NCBI GenBank assembly: GCA_900553285.1
Contig: USCX01000002.1
Span: forward strand, 1-52,887
Reading direction: 5' to 3'
Source of the DNA: an uncultured Prevotella sp.
Lineage (GTDB): Bacteria; Bacteroidota; Bacteroidia; Bacteroidales; Bacteroidaceae
DNA: 52,887 nt
The position numbers and the translations under genes are program-made. Positions within the stretch are counted from its first letter, which is position 1. Each line of letters opens with the position of its first letter. Below the pieces are notes generated by a model that searched no databases, had not been told where the DNA came from, and saw only the letters and a program-made list of their open reading frames with translations. Positions 43,642 through 52,216 of the stretch are shown in pieces.

Positions 43642-45060
43642 ATGAAAGCCAAGCTGAACAACAGCGCACTTCTTTTGCGCATACGCAACGGAGCTCCCAT
43701 GACCGTCAGACAACAATTTTACCTGACGGCCCAACTGAGCTTGCCGTCAATCATGGCCCAGATTTCGTCCATCACGATGCAATATATCGACGCCTCCATG
43801 GTCGGAAGCCTTGGCGCCGATGCCTCTGCATCCATTGGACTGGTGTCCACCACAACTTGGCTGTTCATGGGAGTATGCTCGGCAGCCTCCACAGGATTTG
43901 CCGTGCAAGTAGCTCATCTTTTAGGAGCAAAGAATATCGACGGGGCACGGTCCGTTTTACGCCAGTCCCTCCTGGTCACCCTCTGTTTCAGCCTGACACT
44001 GGCCGCGTTAGGATATGCCGTCAGCAGCCGCCTGCCCGGCTGGCTCGGCGGCGGGCCTGACATCCATGCCGATGCCGCGTCTTATTTCGCCATCTTCGCC
44101 CTGTCACTGCCTTTTTTCCAACTCAACGTATTAGGCAGCGCCATGCTCCGCAGCAGCGGCAACATGTACGTGCCCAGCCTGCTAAACATGCAGATGTGTT
44201 TGCTCGACGTGATATTCAATATGTTTCTCATTTTCCCCACACGCACATATCACGTTCTGAACACTGCGATAGTCGTTCCGGGCGCTGGACTTGGCGTAAC
44301 GGGCGCAGCGTTGGGCACAGCCCTGGCCCTCGTTGTCACGGCATTCATCATGCAGTTCTCTCTCTGCGTCCGCTCGCCGGAGCTTCGGCTCGTCGGCCGG
44401 AGGGGCAGTTTCCGCCCGACCGCCGCCTGTCTGAAAAAAGCACTGCACATCGGACTGCCGATGGGAGCCGAACGCATCATGATGTGCGGGGCGCAGATTA
44501 TGACGACAGTCATTGTCGCCCCTCTCGGCAATTACGCCATCGCGGCCAATGCCTTTGCCATTACGGCCGAAAGCCTTTGTTACATGCCCGGATACGGCAT
44601 CTCTGACGCGGCAACTACCCTCGTGGGACAGAGCATAGGCGCCCGCCGCAAAGAGCTTGCCCGCCGTTTTGCTTACATCACGGTGGGTACGGGCATGTTG
44701 GTCATGACGGTGATGGGCATCGCCATGTACGCAGGCGCGCCCTACATGATAGGGATTATGACACCCGATGCCGAAGTGCGCGAATTGGGTGTTGCGGTTT
44801 TACGCATAGAGGCCTTTGCCGAACCGATGTTTGCCGCCTCCATCGTGACCTACGGTGTCTTCGTCGGGGCCGGCGACACGCTCATTCCAGCCTCGATGAA
44901 CCTGATAAGCATCTGGCTCGTGCGCCTCACATTAGCGGCCGTGCTCGCTCCGACCATGGGGCTACGCGGCGTATGGCTCGCCATGTGTCTGGAACTATGC
45001 TTCCGCGGTATGATTTTTCTTATTCGGTTACGGCGTGAACGATGGTTGAAAAAACTGTAA
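43642..45060 (+). CDS. MATE-family efflux transporter
   Basis: Twelve-helix MATE (multidrug and toxin extrusion) antiporter of 472 residues from the ATG at 43642. The two homologous halves are visible: N-half with LSLPSIMAQISSITMQYIDA and VAHLLGAKNIDGAR, C-half with LPMGAERIMMCGAQ and LVGQSIGARRKELARR. Exports cationic compounds with Na+ or H+. Met26 (43699) is another possible start. The promoter box at 43560 serves it. Confidence 0.92.
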   Translation: MKAKLNNSALLLRIRNGAPMTVRQQFYLTAQLSLPSIMAQISSITMQYIDASMVGSLGADASASIGLVSTTTWLFMGVCSAASTGFAVQVAHLLGAKNIDGARSVLRQSLLVTLCFSLTLAALGYAVSSRLPGWLGGGPDIHADAASYFAIFALSLPFFQLNVLGSAMLRSSGNMYVPSLLNMQMCLLDVIFNMFLIFPTRTYHVLNTAIVVPGAGLGVTGAALGTALALVVTAFIMQFSLCVRSPELRLVGRRGSFRPTAACLKKALHIGLPMGAERIMMCGAQIMTTVIVAPLGNYAIAANAFAITAESLCYMPGYGISDAATTLVGQSIGARRKELARRFAYITVGTGMLVMTVMGIAMYAGAPYMIGIMTPDAEVRELGVAVLRIEAFAEPMFAASIVTYGVFVGAGDTLIPASMNLISIWLVRLTLAAVLAPTMGLRGVWLAMCLELCFRGMIFLIRLRRERWLKKL

Positions 45061-45112
45061 TTAAGGGCATACTGACCGGAATATAGTTAGCCTTCTTCCG
45101 GATACACAGACT

Positions 45113-45120
45113 TACCTTTG
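45113..45120 (+). promoter_or_regulatory. Predicted -7 promoter element of DUF3737-patB
   Basis: TACCTTTG with TTAG 22 bases upstream; the ATG is 114 bases downstream, so a 5' leader of about 110 bases is expected. Confidence 0.45.
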
Positions 45121-45234
45121 CAACCAGAAACGCTATCTCCGACAGAAGTCTGGCAGTATGAATGTCCCCCACATGGAGGAACTGAAAAGCGAACTCCCGT
45201 CTGAGGCCGAAACAAAGAACTTAAACCAAAAACG

Positions 45235-46101
45235 ATGAAAACAATAAAAAACACAGAATTCGGAGGCGAACGACCGCTCTTCGCCTCACACGACCTCTAT
45301 CTCGACCATGTCACCATTCACGCCGGCGAATCGGCGCTGAAAGAATGCAGCCATATTGAAGCTGTCAACTGCCGCTTTGAAGGCAAGTATCCGTTCTGGC
45401 ACAACGACGGCTTCGTCGTGAAAAATTGCCTTTTTACCGAAGGGGCACGCGCCGCCCTGTGGTATTCCCGCAATCTCGAAATGAGCGACACGCTCGTTGA
45501 AGCGCCCAAGATGTTCCGCGAAATGGACGGCATCCGCCTGCACAACGTGCGCATCCCCGATGCGCAGGAAACCCTTTGGATGTGCCGTAACGTGGGCCTC
45601 GACCACGTCGAGGTGGAACACGCCGACTACCTTTTCATGCACAGCGAGAACATCCGCATCCGCAATTACAGGCAACAAGGTAACTATTCGTTCCAATACT
45701 GTAAGAACGTGGAAATCCGCAATGCCGTCATCGACTCGAAAGACGCTTTCTGGAACACGGAGAACGTCACCGTCTATGACTCTGAATTGACCGGCGAATA
45801 CCTCGGCTGGCACTCGCACCACCTGCGCCTCGTCAACTGCAAGATCTCGGGTACACAGCCGCTATGCTACGCCCACGACCTCGTCATGGAGAACTGCACG
45901 ATGGCCGACGACGCCGACCTGGCCTTTGAATACAGTACGGTGGAGGCCACCATCAACAGCCCGGTACACAGCGTGAAGAACCCACGTAGCGGACATATCA
46001 CAGCCCAAAGCTACGGAGAAATCATCCTCGACGAAAACATCAAGGCACCCGCTGACTGCATAATCAGCACACAAGAACAAGACAACGCCGCCCGACAATG
46101 A
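45235..46101 (+). CDS. DUF3737 beta-helix protein
   Basis: 288-residue cytosolic protein of the DUF3737 family. Built from short repeating rungs of a right-handed parallel beta-helix, e.g. LYLDHVTIHAGESALKECSH, VVKNCLFTEGARAALWYSRN, IRIRNYRQQGNYSFQYCKNV, VTVYDSELTGEYLGWHSHHL. Each carries an N/C-containing turn and an aromatic/His patch, suggesting a long binding groove. No signal peptide. Activity unknown. The stop overlaps the patB start by four bases, and this pairing recurs in other bacteria (family knowledge), implying linked function. Confidence 0.9.
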   Translation: MKTIKNTEFGGERPLFASHDLYLDHVTIHAGESALKECSHIEAVNCRFEGKYPFWHNDGFVVKNCLFTEGARAALWYSRNLEMSDTLVEAPKMFREMDGIRLHNVRIPDAQETLWMCRNVGLDHVEVEHADYLFMHSENIRIRNYRQQGNYSFQYCKNVEIRNAVIDSKDAFWNTENVTVYDSELTGEYLGWHSHHLRLVNCKISGTQPLCYAHDLVMENCTMADDADLAFEYSTVEATINSPVHSVKNPRSGHITAQSYGEIILDENIKAPADCIISTQEQDNAARQ

Positions 46102-47276
46102 CCACATACAACTTCGACGAACTCATTGACCGCCGGGGAACGGGCTCTTACAAATGGGACTCGGCCTCAGACGACAACGTTCTCCCCATGTGGGTGGCCG
46201 ATATGGATTTCCGCACAGCACCCGCTATCACCGATGCCCTCCAACGGCGCGTAGCCCACGGTGTGTTCGGCTACACCCGCGTGCCCGACGCCTACTACGA
46301 CGCCACCATCAACTGGATGGCCCGCCGGCATGGATGGACGGTGAAACGGGAAGAAATCATCTACACCTCGGGAGTTGTACCGGCCTTGTCCGCCATCATC
46401 AAAGCCACGACGGAACCCGGCGACAAGGTGCTCGTCCAAACACCCGTTTACAACTGCTTCTTCTCATCCATCCGTAATAACGGCTGCGGGCTGGCAGAAA
46501 ACCACCTGCTTTACGACGGAAAAACCTATCACATCAACTTTGACGACCTTGAAGCCAAAGCCGCCGATCCGAACGTGAAACTGATGCTCCTGTGCAGCCC
46601 GCACAATCCGGCCGGACGCGTCTGGACGCGTGAGGAACTGACGCGCGTGGGCGAAATTTGCCTGCGTCACGACGTGCTCGTCGTGTCGGACGAAATCCAC
46701 TGCGACCTCGTCTATCCGGGACACAAGCACATCCCCTTTGCCTCCCTGTCCGACGAATTTGCCAGGCATTCCGTCACGTGCATGTCGCCGAGCAAGTCGT
46801 TCAACATCGCCGGACTGCAAATTGCCAACATCTTTGCCGCCGACGCCTCGCTGCGCCGACGCATTGATCGAGCCATCAACATCAACGAGGTGTGCGATGT
46901 CAACCCGTTCGGCGTGACCGGCCTCATTGCGGCCTACGAAGAAGGAGAAGAGTGGCTCACACAACTGCTCGCCTACCTGCGTGGCAATTACGAAAGATTC
47001 CGCGAATCGTGCACGGAGCTGCTACCCGAGTTCCCTGTGGTCGAACTTGAAGGCACTTACCTGGCATGGATGGACTGTTCGGCCCTGCACATGGATTCGG
47101 ACACGCTCGAAGAAGAACTGAAAGCCGAAACCGGATTGTGGCTGAACTCTGGCAAGATGTACGGCGAGGCCGGCAACGGATTCATGCGCTGGAACCTGGC
47201 TTGCCCCACGTCGCGCATGATGGACGGCATCGAACGCTTCATCGGCTTTGTGCGCCGTCGCCTGCAGGGAGGATAA
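46098..47276 (+). CDS. patB: PatB/MalY-type PLP-dependent C-S lyase
   Basis: Fold-type I aminotransferase-like enzyme of 392 residues, PatB/MalY group (cystathionine beta-lyase activity). Start motif MTTYNFDELIDRRGTGSYKW and PMWVADMDFRTAPAI are diagnostic. The PLP lysine is K233 in SPSKSFNIAGLQ; CSPHNPAGRVW and SDEIHCDLVYPG are also present. Probably cleaves cystathionine or cysteine conjugates, giving pyruvate, ammonia and a thiol. Coupled to the DUF3737 gene. Confidence 0.93.
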   Translation: MTTYNFDELIDRRGTGSYKWDSASDDNVLPMWVADMDFRTAPAITDALQRRVAHGVFGYTRVPDAYYDATINWMARRHGWTVKREEIIYTSGVVPALSAIIKATTEPGDKVLVQTPVYNCFFSSIRNNGCGLAENHLLYDGKTYHINFDDLEAKAADPNVKLMLLCSPHNPAGRVWTREELTRVGEICLRHDVLVVSDEIHCDLVYPGHKHIPFASLSDEFARHSVTCMSPSKSFNIAGLQIANIFAADASLRRRIDRAININEVCDVNPFGVTGLIAAYEEGEEWLTQLLAYLRGNYERFRESCTELLPEFPVVELEGTYLAWMDCSALHMDSDTLEEELKAETGLWLNSGKMYGEAGNGFMRWNLACPTSRMMDGIERFIGFVRRRLQGG

Positions 47277-47303
47277 CGCACAAAATCGTCCGAAAGGTCC
47301 CAA

Positions 47304-47355
47304 AACACCGGAGCGGGGTGTGGGAAGTCAGTTCTCCACACCCCGCTCCGGTGTT
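47304..47355. terminator. Perfect 20-bp inverted repeat, bidirectional terminator
   Basis: Arms 47304-47323 and 47336-47355 are perfectly complementary with a 12-base loop. It lies 27 bases past the patB stop and ends 40 bases before the convergent nuclease stop. Short T-runs (TTTC on plus, TTTTG on minus) flank it. Confidence 0.75.
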
Positions 47356-47371
47356 GTTTCTTGCGCCACAT

Positions 47372-47415
47372 GGGCGTGGGGCATGTCCCCCGACCTCAGT
47401 CCATGCCCCACGCCC
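47372..47415 (-). terminator. Second hairpin, overlapping the end of the nuclease gene
   Basis: Perfect 14-bp stem (47372-47385 with 47402-47415); the outer arm contains the last codons of the nuclease gene. Acts with the adjacent repeat at 47304-47355. Confidence 0.45.
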
Positions 47416-48292
47416 GTGGGTCGCATTCGGCCTCCACGCGATTCTCTATACTGTCGGGAAGCTGGCGGAAGAAGTCAAAATGCGTGAGGCGTTCAATCTC
47501 GTCAATCGGCCGAGCGTAGTAAGCTATGTCGTGATGACCGGAAGCGTTGGCATAAAGGAAACCGATGGCCATAGGGTCTGTGCCGTCAAAAGCCAGAACA
47601 ACCTTGAAGAACGCATCGGGAACTGCCACCTTGTGCTCGCCCACCGTCCTGTGCGGACGGGTGGTGAAAACGGGACCGGCTACGATATATACCTTCCCGT
47701 ATCGCTCGGCCCAGTCACGGCAGGCCTCTTCAAGGTATTTCCAGTCGCGTTGGTTCAGGTCGCCATTCTGCGGGCAGATATTCGTCATCAGGAAAGCCTC
47801 CTCCTGAGCCTTGTAGGACCATTTATTGTCACCAGCCGGACACATGTGCCCCCGCTGATAACCGCACTCACCCTCACGGATGTCGTCATACGTGGCGCGC
47901 GGGGCGGGCACGTCGGTGTCCTCGGCAAACTTGTGTCCCTTGCGTCCATAGTGACCGTCGGTGTGCGCCGCCGTCAAGACCCAGCCTACCCAGTTGGGCG
48001 TCCGCGTTGTTTTGTTGTACGACGTCGAATAGGCCGTGCGCCTAAGCAGTTGCTGCGACATGTTCTTGCCCGTACTGGCCGGCTCCACGTAGTCGCGCCC
48101 CGGCATGTTCTCCGAGGTTTTGGCCGTCGTTTCTGTCCGTTCCGCCTTGGCCGCAGGGCGGGACACAGCCTGCGCCTCGACAGCGGGCGTCCCGGGCGCG
48201 GGCAGCTCGGTCTTGTTTCCACAATTGCTCCACCCCGTGACCACAAACAGCGTGGCGGCCACGACGGCAAGCAGGTAGTTTCTCTTTTTCAT
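47396..48292 (-). CDS. DNA/RNA non-specific endonuclease, exported
   Basis: 298 residues: signal peptide (1-20), a low-complexity Ala/Glu/Thr linker (about 25-75) and a DNA/RNA non-specific (beta-beta-alpha metal, NucA-type) nuclease domain. The active-site segment is GYQRGHMCPAGDNKW with His149. The metal-ligand region TNICPQNGDLNQRDWKYLEE follows. The usual DRGH motif has Gln in place of Asp; the catalytic R-G-H is kept, so activity is still likely. A Cys at 24 might be lipidated, though the lipobox is poor. Periplasmic or secreted nucleic-acid degradation is the family role. Confidence 0.9.
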   Translation of the reverse strand: MKKRNYLLAVVAATLFVVTGWSNCGNKTELPAPGTPAVEAQAVSRPAAKAERTETTAKTSENMPGRDYVEPASTGKNMSQQLLRRTAYSTSYNKTTRTPNWVGWVLTAAHTDGHYGRKGHKFAEDTDVPAPRATYDDIREGECGYQRGHMCPAGDNKWSYKAQEEAFLMTNICPQNGDLNQRDWKYLEEACRDWAERYGKVYIVAGPVFTTRPHRTVGEHKVAVPDAFFKVVLAFDGTDPMAIGFLYANASGHHDIAYYARPIDEIERLTHFDFFRQLPDSIENRVEAECDPRAWGMD

Positions 48293-48561
48293 GTGCCTTT
48301 CTGTGTGCTTGATGGTTGTCGACTAATCTGTGTGCGGCGTCGAAAAACACGGCCACCGCTCCCCGTCCGCCGTCTACCTCCACGGGCACGAAGACGGCCA
48401 CGCGGGCATTCATAGCCCGCCATCCGCGAATATAGGCAACTTCGCGCAGCAGGACAAGCAAAAGCGCAAAAGTTTGTGCCGCCCTCGTTGTCTCACCTTG
48501 CTCCATCCGGCGAGAGACTGAAATATATGGCAGGAACTTGTTTTAGGAACTTAGAATTTCT
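48293..48561. other. Intergenic region upstream of the 6S-like RNA
   Basis: No gene is supported. An open frame runs through 48476-48829 but lies across a strong promoter and a structured RNA, so it is not called. No clear -7 box for the nuclease was found. Confidence 0.4.
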
Positions 48562-48569
48562 TACCTTTG
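48538..48569 (+). promoter_or_regulatory. Promoter of the 6S-like RNA
   Basis: TTG (48538-48540), 21-base spacer, TACCTTTG (48562-48569): a good -33/-7 pair. The expected start near 48573-48576 lies about 45 bases before the closing stem of the RNA. Confidence 0.6.
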
Positions 48570-48617
48570 CCATGACATTACCTCAAACAGACCGCCTATG
48601 TAGCACGACAGAAACAA

Positions 48618-48809
48618 GGACATTTGACATAGAAGCGTTAGCTTTATTCTTGCTTTCAGAAAATTCGCCAAATTCAATGAAGCAACCAAGAGTAAAAGTT
48701 GATGCTCACGCCGCAGGCGTGGGCTTTTACTCGTATATGGTTGCAACGGCGTTTGGCGATGCCTCTGAAAGCGTAGACGAAGTCATAAGTCCACGCTTCT
48801 TTGTTGTCC
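48618..48809 (+). ncRNA. ssrS: 6S RNA-like structured RNA (ssrS candidate)
   Basis: About 192 bases folding as one long interrupted hairpin. Paired segments, outside to inside: 48618-48622/48805-48809, 48631-48638/48793-48800, 48652-48660/48764-48772, 48666-48672/48752-48758, 48682-48687/48739-48744, 48690-48698/48724-48732 and 48707-48712/48716-48721, about 50 perfect Watson-Crick pairs. Between the second and third helices is a large open bubble (48639-48651 and 48773-48792), and its 3' side holds a small GAC-gaa-GTC hairpin (48776-48784). Length, closing stem, central bubble with a small 3' hairpin and an interrupted apical arm are the 6S RNA design, which mimics an open promoter and binds RNA polymerase. 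A good promoter precedes it on plus. It could instead be a structured leader of the barrel gene 65 bases downstream, but the closed structure favours an independent RNA. Confidence 0.65.
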
Positions 48810-48873
48810 AAACCCAGCAAAGGACTTAACAAAACAGGTACAACGACTAAACGCAAAAACATCACAAGCAATC

Positions 48874-49434
48874 ATGAAAAAGCTATTTATCACCGTTTGT
48901 GCCGCCCTCGTCGGGCTGTGCGCTTTCGCCCAAAAAGGTGACAAGGCTGTGGGCATCAATGTAAACTACGGCACCAACGCCAGGAACGCCAGCCTCGGAG
49001 CGAAGTTTCGCTACGGATTCACAGACCACTGGCGCATAGAGCCCTCGCTGACGTACTACTTCGGCGGCAGCGGTATGCTGGACATCAGCGCCAACGCACA
49101 CTATGTGTTTCACGTCCACCCCAAGATCAACGTCTACCCGCTCGCGGGCATCGGTTTCGACCTCGTGCGTTATGAAACAATCGACTTGGGCGATTGGCCG
49201 GATATAGACGACTGGTACTATTACTCGGCGCCAACGACGCGCCAAATGGACTATTTCGAGCCCTCGTTCGACACGAAACACGAAACGGAGTCTTGCTTCA
49301 AATTCAACTTCGGTGTCGGCGCGGAGTACGCCTTTACCGACCACATCGCGGCCGGCCTCGAGCTGCGCTACGAAGTCATCACCAGCGGCTACTCGCAGTT
49401 TGTTGTAGGCATCGGTAGCACTTATAAATTCTAA
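48874..49434 (+). CDS. Small outer-membrane beta-barrel protein
   Basis: 186 residues with a signal peptide (1-19, ends AFAQ) and an eight-strand-type barrel pattern: VGINVNYGTNARNASLGAKF, FRYGFTDHWRIEPSLTYYFG, AHYVFHVHPKINVYPLAGIG, and the closing SQFVVGIGSTYKF with terminal Phe. Belongs to the OMP_b-brl-type porin family of unknown function. An acidic surface loop (about 107-150) is rich in Asp/Tyr. Followed after 7 bases by a lipoprotein gene, so probably one transcript. Confidence 0.85.
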   Translation: MKKLFITVCAALVGLCAFAQKGDKAVGINVNYGTNARNASLGAKFRYGFTDHWRIEPSLTYYFGGSGMLDISANAHYVFHVHPKINVYPLAGIGFDLVRYETIDLGDWPDIDDWYYYSAPTTRQMDYFEPSFDTKHETESCFKFNFGVGAEYAFTDHIAAGLELRYEVITSGYSQFVVGIGSTYKF

Positions 49435-49441
49435 ACTCGTC

Positions 49442-50170
49442 ATGAAAAAGTATTTTATCGGCGTCTTGGCGTGCTTGCTCGCCTTAGGCGTCACGTCGTG
49501 CAGTAGCGACGACGACAACGAGCTGACCCCACCCGCGGGAGGCTCGCAGGGAAACAAAAACATTAACCTCACCATAAACGACAACAAGGTGACGTTTGAC
49601 AACAACTGCCTCGCTTATCTTGGATATTCTACACCGCCAGGAATGGACGAGGACGGCGACTTTTGGAATATCAATGTCGCCGTCTCGGGCTTGCTTTTGG
49701 AAAAATTTTTCATGCTGTCGTTCAGTTACGAACAACCAAGCTGGGCAGGACCGTTAACGACAGTGAAAAGCGGGCTCGACCTGCTCAACGACCCCACGCG
49801 GCAGTGGGGCGATTCACCTCACTATGCCGAGATTGACGGCAAGCAGTACATCATGACAGGAATCGTCGCAGGCTATTGGGATGACACCAACGACGACTTA
49901 ATCGCCGGTTACCTCACAGGCGAAAGCCTGACCGTGGATGGCTTTGAGGAGAAAGGCTACATCCAACTCACGATGAAAGATTGCTACATTTGTGAACTCA
50001 CGAAGGACGACATGATGGATATAAACTTCAAGGGCGTATGCAAGCCCAGTCATGTCTTGCCCATCAGCGGCACGGTGCGCGTGCCCTATGACAGCGAGAT
50101 GGACGAGCGCCTGGGCGGCAAATCGGTGAAGCGGCTCATTACGATCGACCCGTTGCCCGTCGCGCAGTGA
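49442..50170 (+). CDS. Surface lipoprotein of unknown function
   Basis: 242 residues. The lipobox VTSC gives Cys20 as lipidation site. The acidic run CSSDDDNE that follows resembles the Bacteroidota lipoprotein export signal, predicting display on the outer face. The mature part is beta-rich and acidic with no motif I recognise (NINLTINDNKVTFDNNCLAY; GYLTGESLTVDGFEEKGYIQ). Probably a partner of the barrel protein upstream. Confidence 0.8.
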   Translation: MKKYFIGVLACLLALGVTSCSSDDDNELTPPAGGSQGNKNINLTINDNKVTFDNNCLAYLGYSTPPGMDEDGDFWNINVAVSGLLLEKFFMLSFSYEQPSWAGPLTTVKSGLDLLNDPTRQWGDSPHYAEIDGKQYIMTGIVAGYWDDTNDDLIAGYLTGESLTVDGFEEKGYIQLTMKDCYICELTKDDMMDINFKGVCKPSHVLPISGTVRVPYDSEMDERLGGKSVKRLITIDPLPVAQ

Positions 50171-50311
50171 TTAAGCCCTACTGAAACGCGCCTGCTCCCC
50201 ATCGCGGCGCACGCCACTCTGTTTCATCCCTTTCCGTCCCGCCCGACGCCGCGCCCTGCGACGTCCGGACGGGGCGGAAAGCATAAGAGGACTTGCCCCG
50301 AACCCGCCACA

Positions 50312-50356
50312 CGAAAAAGAGCCCCTGCGCCTTCCCGGGGAAGGGAGCACAGGGGC
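50312..50356 (-). terminator. Rho-independent terminator of the GGGtGRT gene
   Basis: GCCCCTG/CAGGGGC stem (50321-50327 with 50350-50356) with an inner CCTTCC/GGAAGG stem, followed on the minus strand by TCTTTTTC. It lies 63 bases past the stop. Confidence 0.8.
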
Positions 50357-50419
50357 GTTTGGCTGACGAACCGCAAGTCCGCACCGCGGCGGGGCTTGTG
50401 GTCACAGGGGAAAAGTGTC

Positions 50420-51430
50420 TTACTTGTTCAGGGCGGTAGCCACGTCGACGGCACAAGCCACGGTGCAGCCCACCATCGGGTTGTTGCCAATGCCGAGGAA
50501 GCCCATCATCTCGACGTGGGCAGGCACTGACGACGAACCAGCGAACTGAGCATCGCTGTGCATACGGCCCATCGTGTCGGTCATACCATAAGATGCGGGA
50601 CCGGCAGCCATGTTGTCGGGGTGAAGCGTACGCCCCGTACCACCGCCCGAGGCTACCGAGAAGTAAGGCTTGCCAGCGAGCAGACGCTCTTTCTTATACG
50701 TTCCTGCCACGGGGTGCTGGAAGCGGGTCGGGTTGGTCGAGTTGCCTGTGATGGACACGTCGACGCCTTCTTTCCACATGATGGCAACGCCTTCACGCAC
50801 ATCGTCGGCACCGTAGCATTTCACCTTGGCACGGGGACCATCGGAATAAGCGACTTCACGAACCACGTGGAGTTCACCCGTGAAATAGTCGAACTTCGTC
50901 TGTACGTAAGTGAAGCCGTTAATGCGGGAAATGATCTGCGCTGCGTCCTTGCCCAAACCGTTCAGGATACAACGCAACGGTTCCTTGCGCACCTTGTCAG
51001 CCTTGGCTGCAATTTTAATGGCGCCTTCGGCAGCCGCAAAAGACTCATGACCGGCCAAGAAAGCAAAACATTTTGTTTCTTCGCGCAGCAGCATGGCGGC
51101 AAGATTGCCATGGCCCAAACCAACCTTGCGGTCGTCGGCCACAGAACCCGGAATGCAGAACGACTGCAAACCGATACCGATGGCCTCAGCAGCCTCAGAA
51201 GCATTCTTACAGCCCTTCTTCAAGGCGATGGCAGAACCTACGACGTAAGCCCACTTTGCATTCTCAAAGCAGATGGGCTGCGTTTCCTCGCACGTTTTAT
51301 AGGGGTCGAGACCGTAGGAGTCGCAGATGGCATTGGCCTCCTCGATGTCCTTGATTCCGTTCTCATTCAAAGCCGCCAAAATCTGTTTCATACGGCGGTC
51401 TTGGCTCTCAAAATTTACAGGTCTAATCAT
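50420..51430 (-). CDS. GGGtGRT protein (function unknown)
   Basis: 336-residue cytosolic protein of the GGGtGRT family, named for the motif seen here as GGGTGRT at 262-268 (SVASGGGTGRTLHPDN). Many cysteines (for example 36, 47, 54, 74, 92, 121, 154, 205) and conserved Gly-rich stretches (RKVGLGHGNLAAMLL; CFAFLAGHESFAAAEGAIKI; GFLGIGNNPMVGCTVACAVD). No signal peptide. The gene follows the NifU-like scaffold by 17 bases, the usual arrangement in anaerobes, suggesting a role with Fe-S clusters or a redox cofactor. The activity is unknown. Confidence 0.93.
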   Translation of the reverse strand: MIRPVNFESQDRRMKQILAALNENGIKDIEEANAICDSYGLDPYKTCEETQPICFENAKWAYVVGSAIALKKGCKNASEAAEAIGIGLQSFCIPGSVADDRKVGLGHGNLAAMLLREETKCFAFLAGHESFAAAEGAIKIAAKADKVRKEPLRCILNGLGKDAAQIISRINGFTYVQTKFDYFTGELHVVREVAYSDGPRAKVKCYGADDVREGVAIMWKEGVDVSITGNSTNPTRFQHPVAGTYKKERLLAGKPYFSVASGGGTGRTLHPDNMAAGPASYGMTDTMGRMHSDAQFAGSSSVPAHVEMMGFLGIGNNPMVGCTVACAVDVATALNK

Positions 51431-51447
51431 GCTTTGTTCCTTCTATA

Positions 51448-52149
51448 TTATTCGTGACGCGGATCAATGTATTTCACAGCACCTTGCTCCTTGCTGAAAC
51501 GGCCATACGTACCGGTTACCTTTTTCAGCGCTTCGTTAGCATCGGTACCTTTCTTGATTTCTTCCATGAACTTGCCCAGGTGGACGAACTCATAACCGAT
51601 GATCTGATCGTCCTTGTCGAGGGCGAGCGTCTTGATGTAACCTTCGGTCAGTTCGAGGTAGCGGGGACCTTTGGCCAACGTACCATAAAGCGTACCCGTC
51701 TGGCTACGTAGACCTTTGCCGAGGTCTTCCAAGCCCGCACCAATCATGAGACCGCCTTCGGAAAAGGCGCTCTGCGTACGGCCATAGACGATTTGCAGGA
51801 ACAACTCGCGCATGGCCGTATTGATGGCGTCACAAACGAGGTCTGTGTTCAAAGCTTCGAGAATGGTCTTGCCGGGCAGGATTTCAGAAGCCATGGCTGC
51901 GGAATGGGTCATACCGGAGCAACCGATCGTTTCGACAAGAGCTTCCTGAATGACGCCTTCCTTCACATTGAGCGTCAGTTTGCAAGCACCCTGCTGGGGA
52001 GCACACCAACCCACACCGTGCGTCAAACCGGAAATGTCCTTGATTTCTTTTGCCTGTATCCACTTTCCTTCTTCTGGAATGGGAGCCGGTCCATGGTTAG
52101 GACCTTTGGCCACACAACACATGTTGTTTACTTCCTGTGAATATACCAT
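51448..52149 (-). CDS. NifU-like iron-sulfur cluster scaffold
   Basis: 233-residue protein with a NifU/IscU-type N-terminal scaffold fold. Cysteines at 11, 12, 49, 56, 77 and 106 include ETIGCSGMTHSA and ALNTDLVCDAINTA, matching the scaffold ligand regions. It is longer than IscU (about 130), with an extra C-terminal part (GPRYLELTEGYIKTLALDKD and on). Met10 is another possible start. Probably assembles an Fe-S cluster for the GGGtGRT protein behind it rather than acting as the general scaffold (inference). A strong promoter precedes it. Confidence 0.9.
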   Translation of the reverse strand: MVYSQEVNNMCCVAKGPNHGPAPIPEEGKWIQAKEIKDISGLTHGVGWCAPQQGACKLTLNVKEGVIQEALVETIGCSGMTHSAAMASEILPGKTILEALNTDLVCDAINTAMRELFLQIVYGRTQSAFSEGGLMIGAGLEDLGKGLRSQTGTLYGTLAKGPRYLELTEGYIKTLALDKDDQIIGYEFVHLGKFMEEIKKGTDANEALKKVTGTYGRFSKEQGAVKYIDPRHE

Positions 52150-52216
52150 GTTCTTAAAATTATGAGTAGGATAAATTTGCTATTGCATGTTCGGGAAACC
52201 AGCAGGTCTCTGGCTG

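Noticed and set aside
48476..48829. A 117-codon plus-strand frame, or a shorter one from the ATG at 48572
   Set aside because: It covers a promoter and a 192-base rod-like RNA; base pairing explains the sequence better than a protein, and the peptide matches nothing I know.
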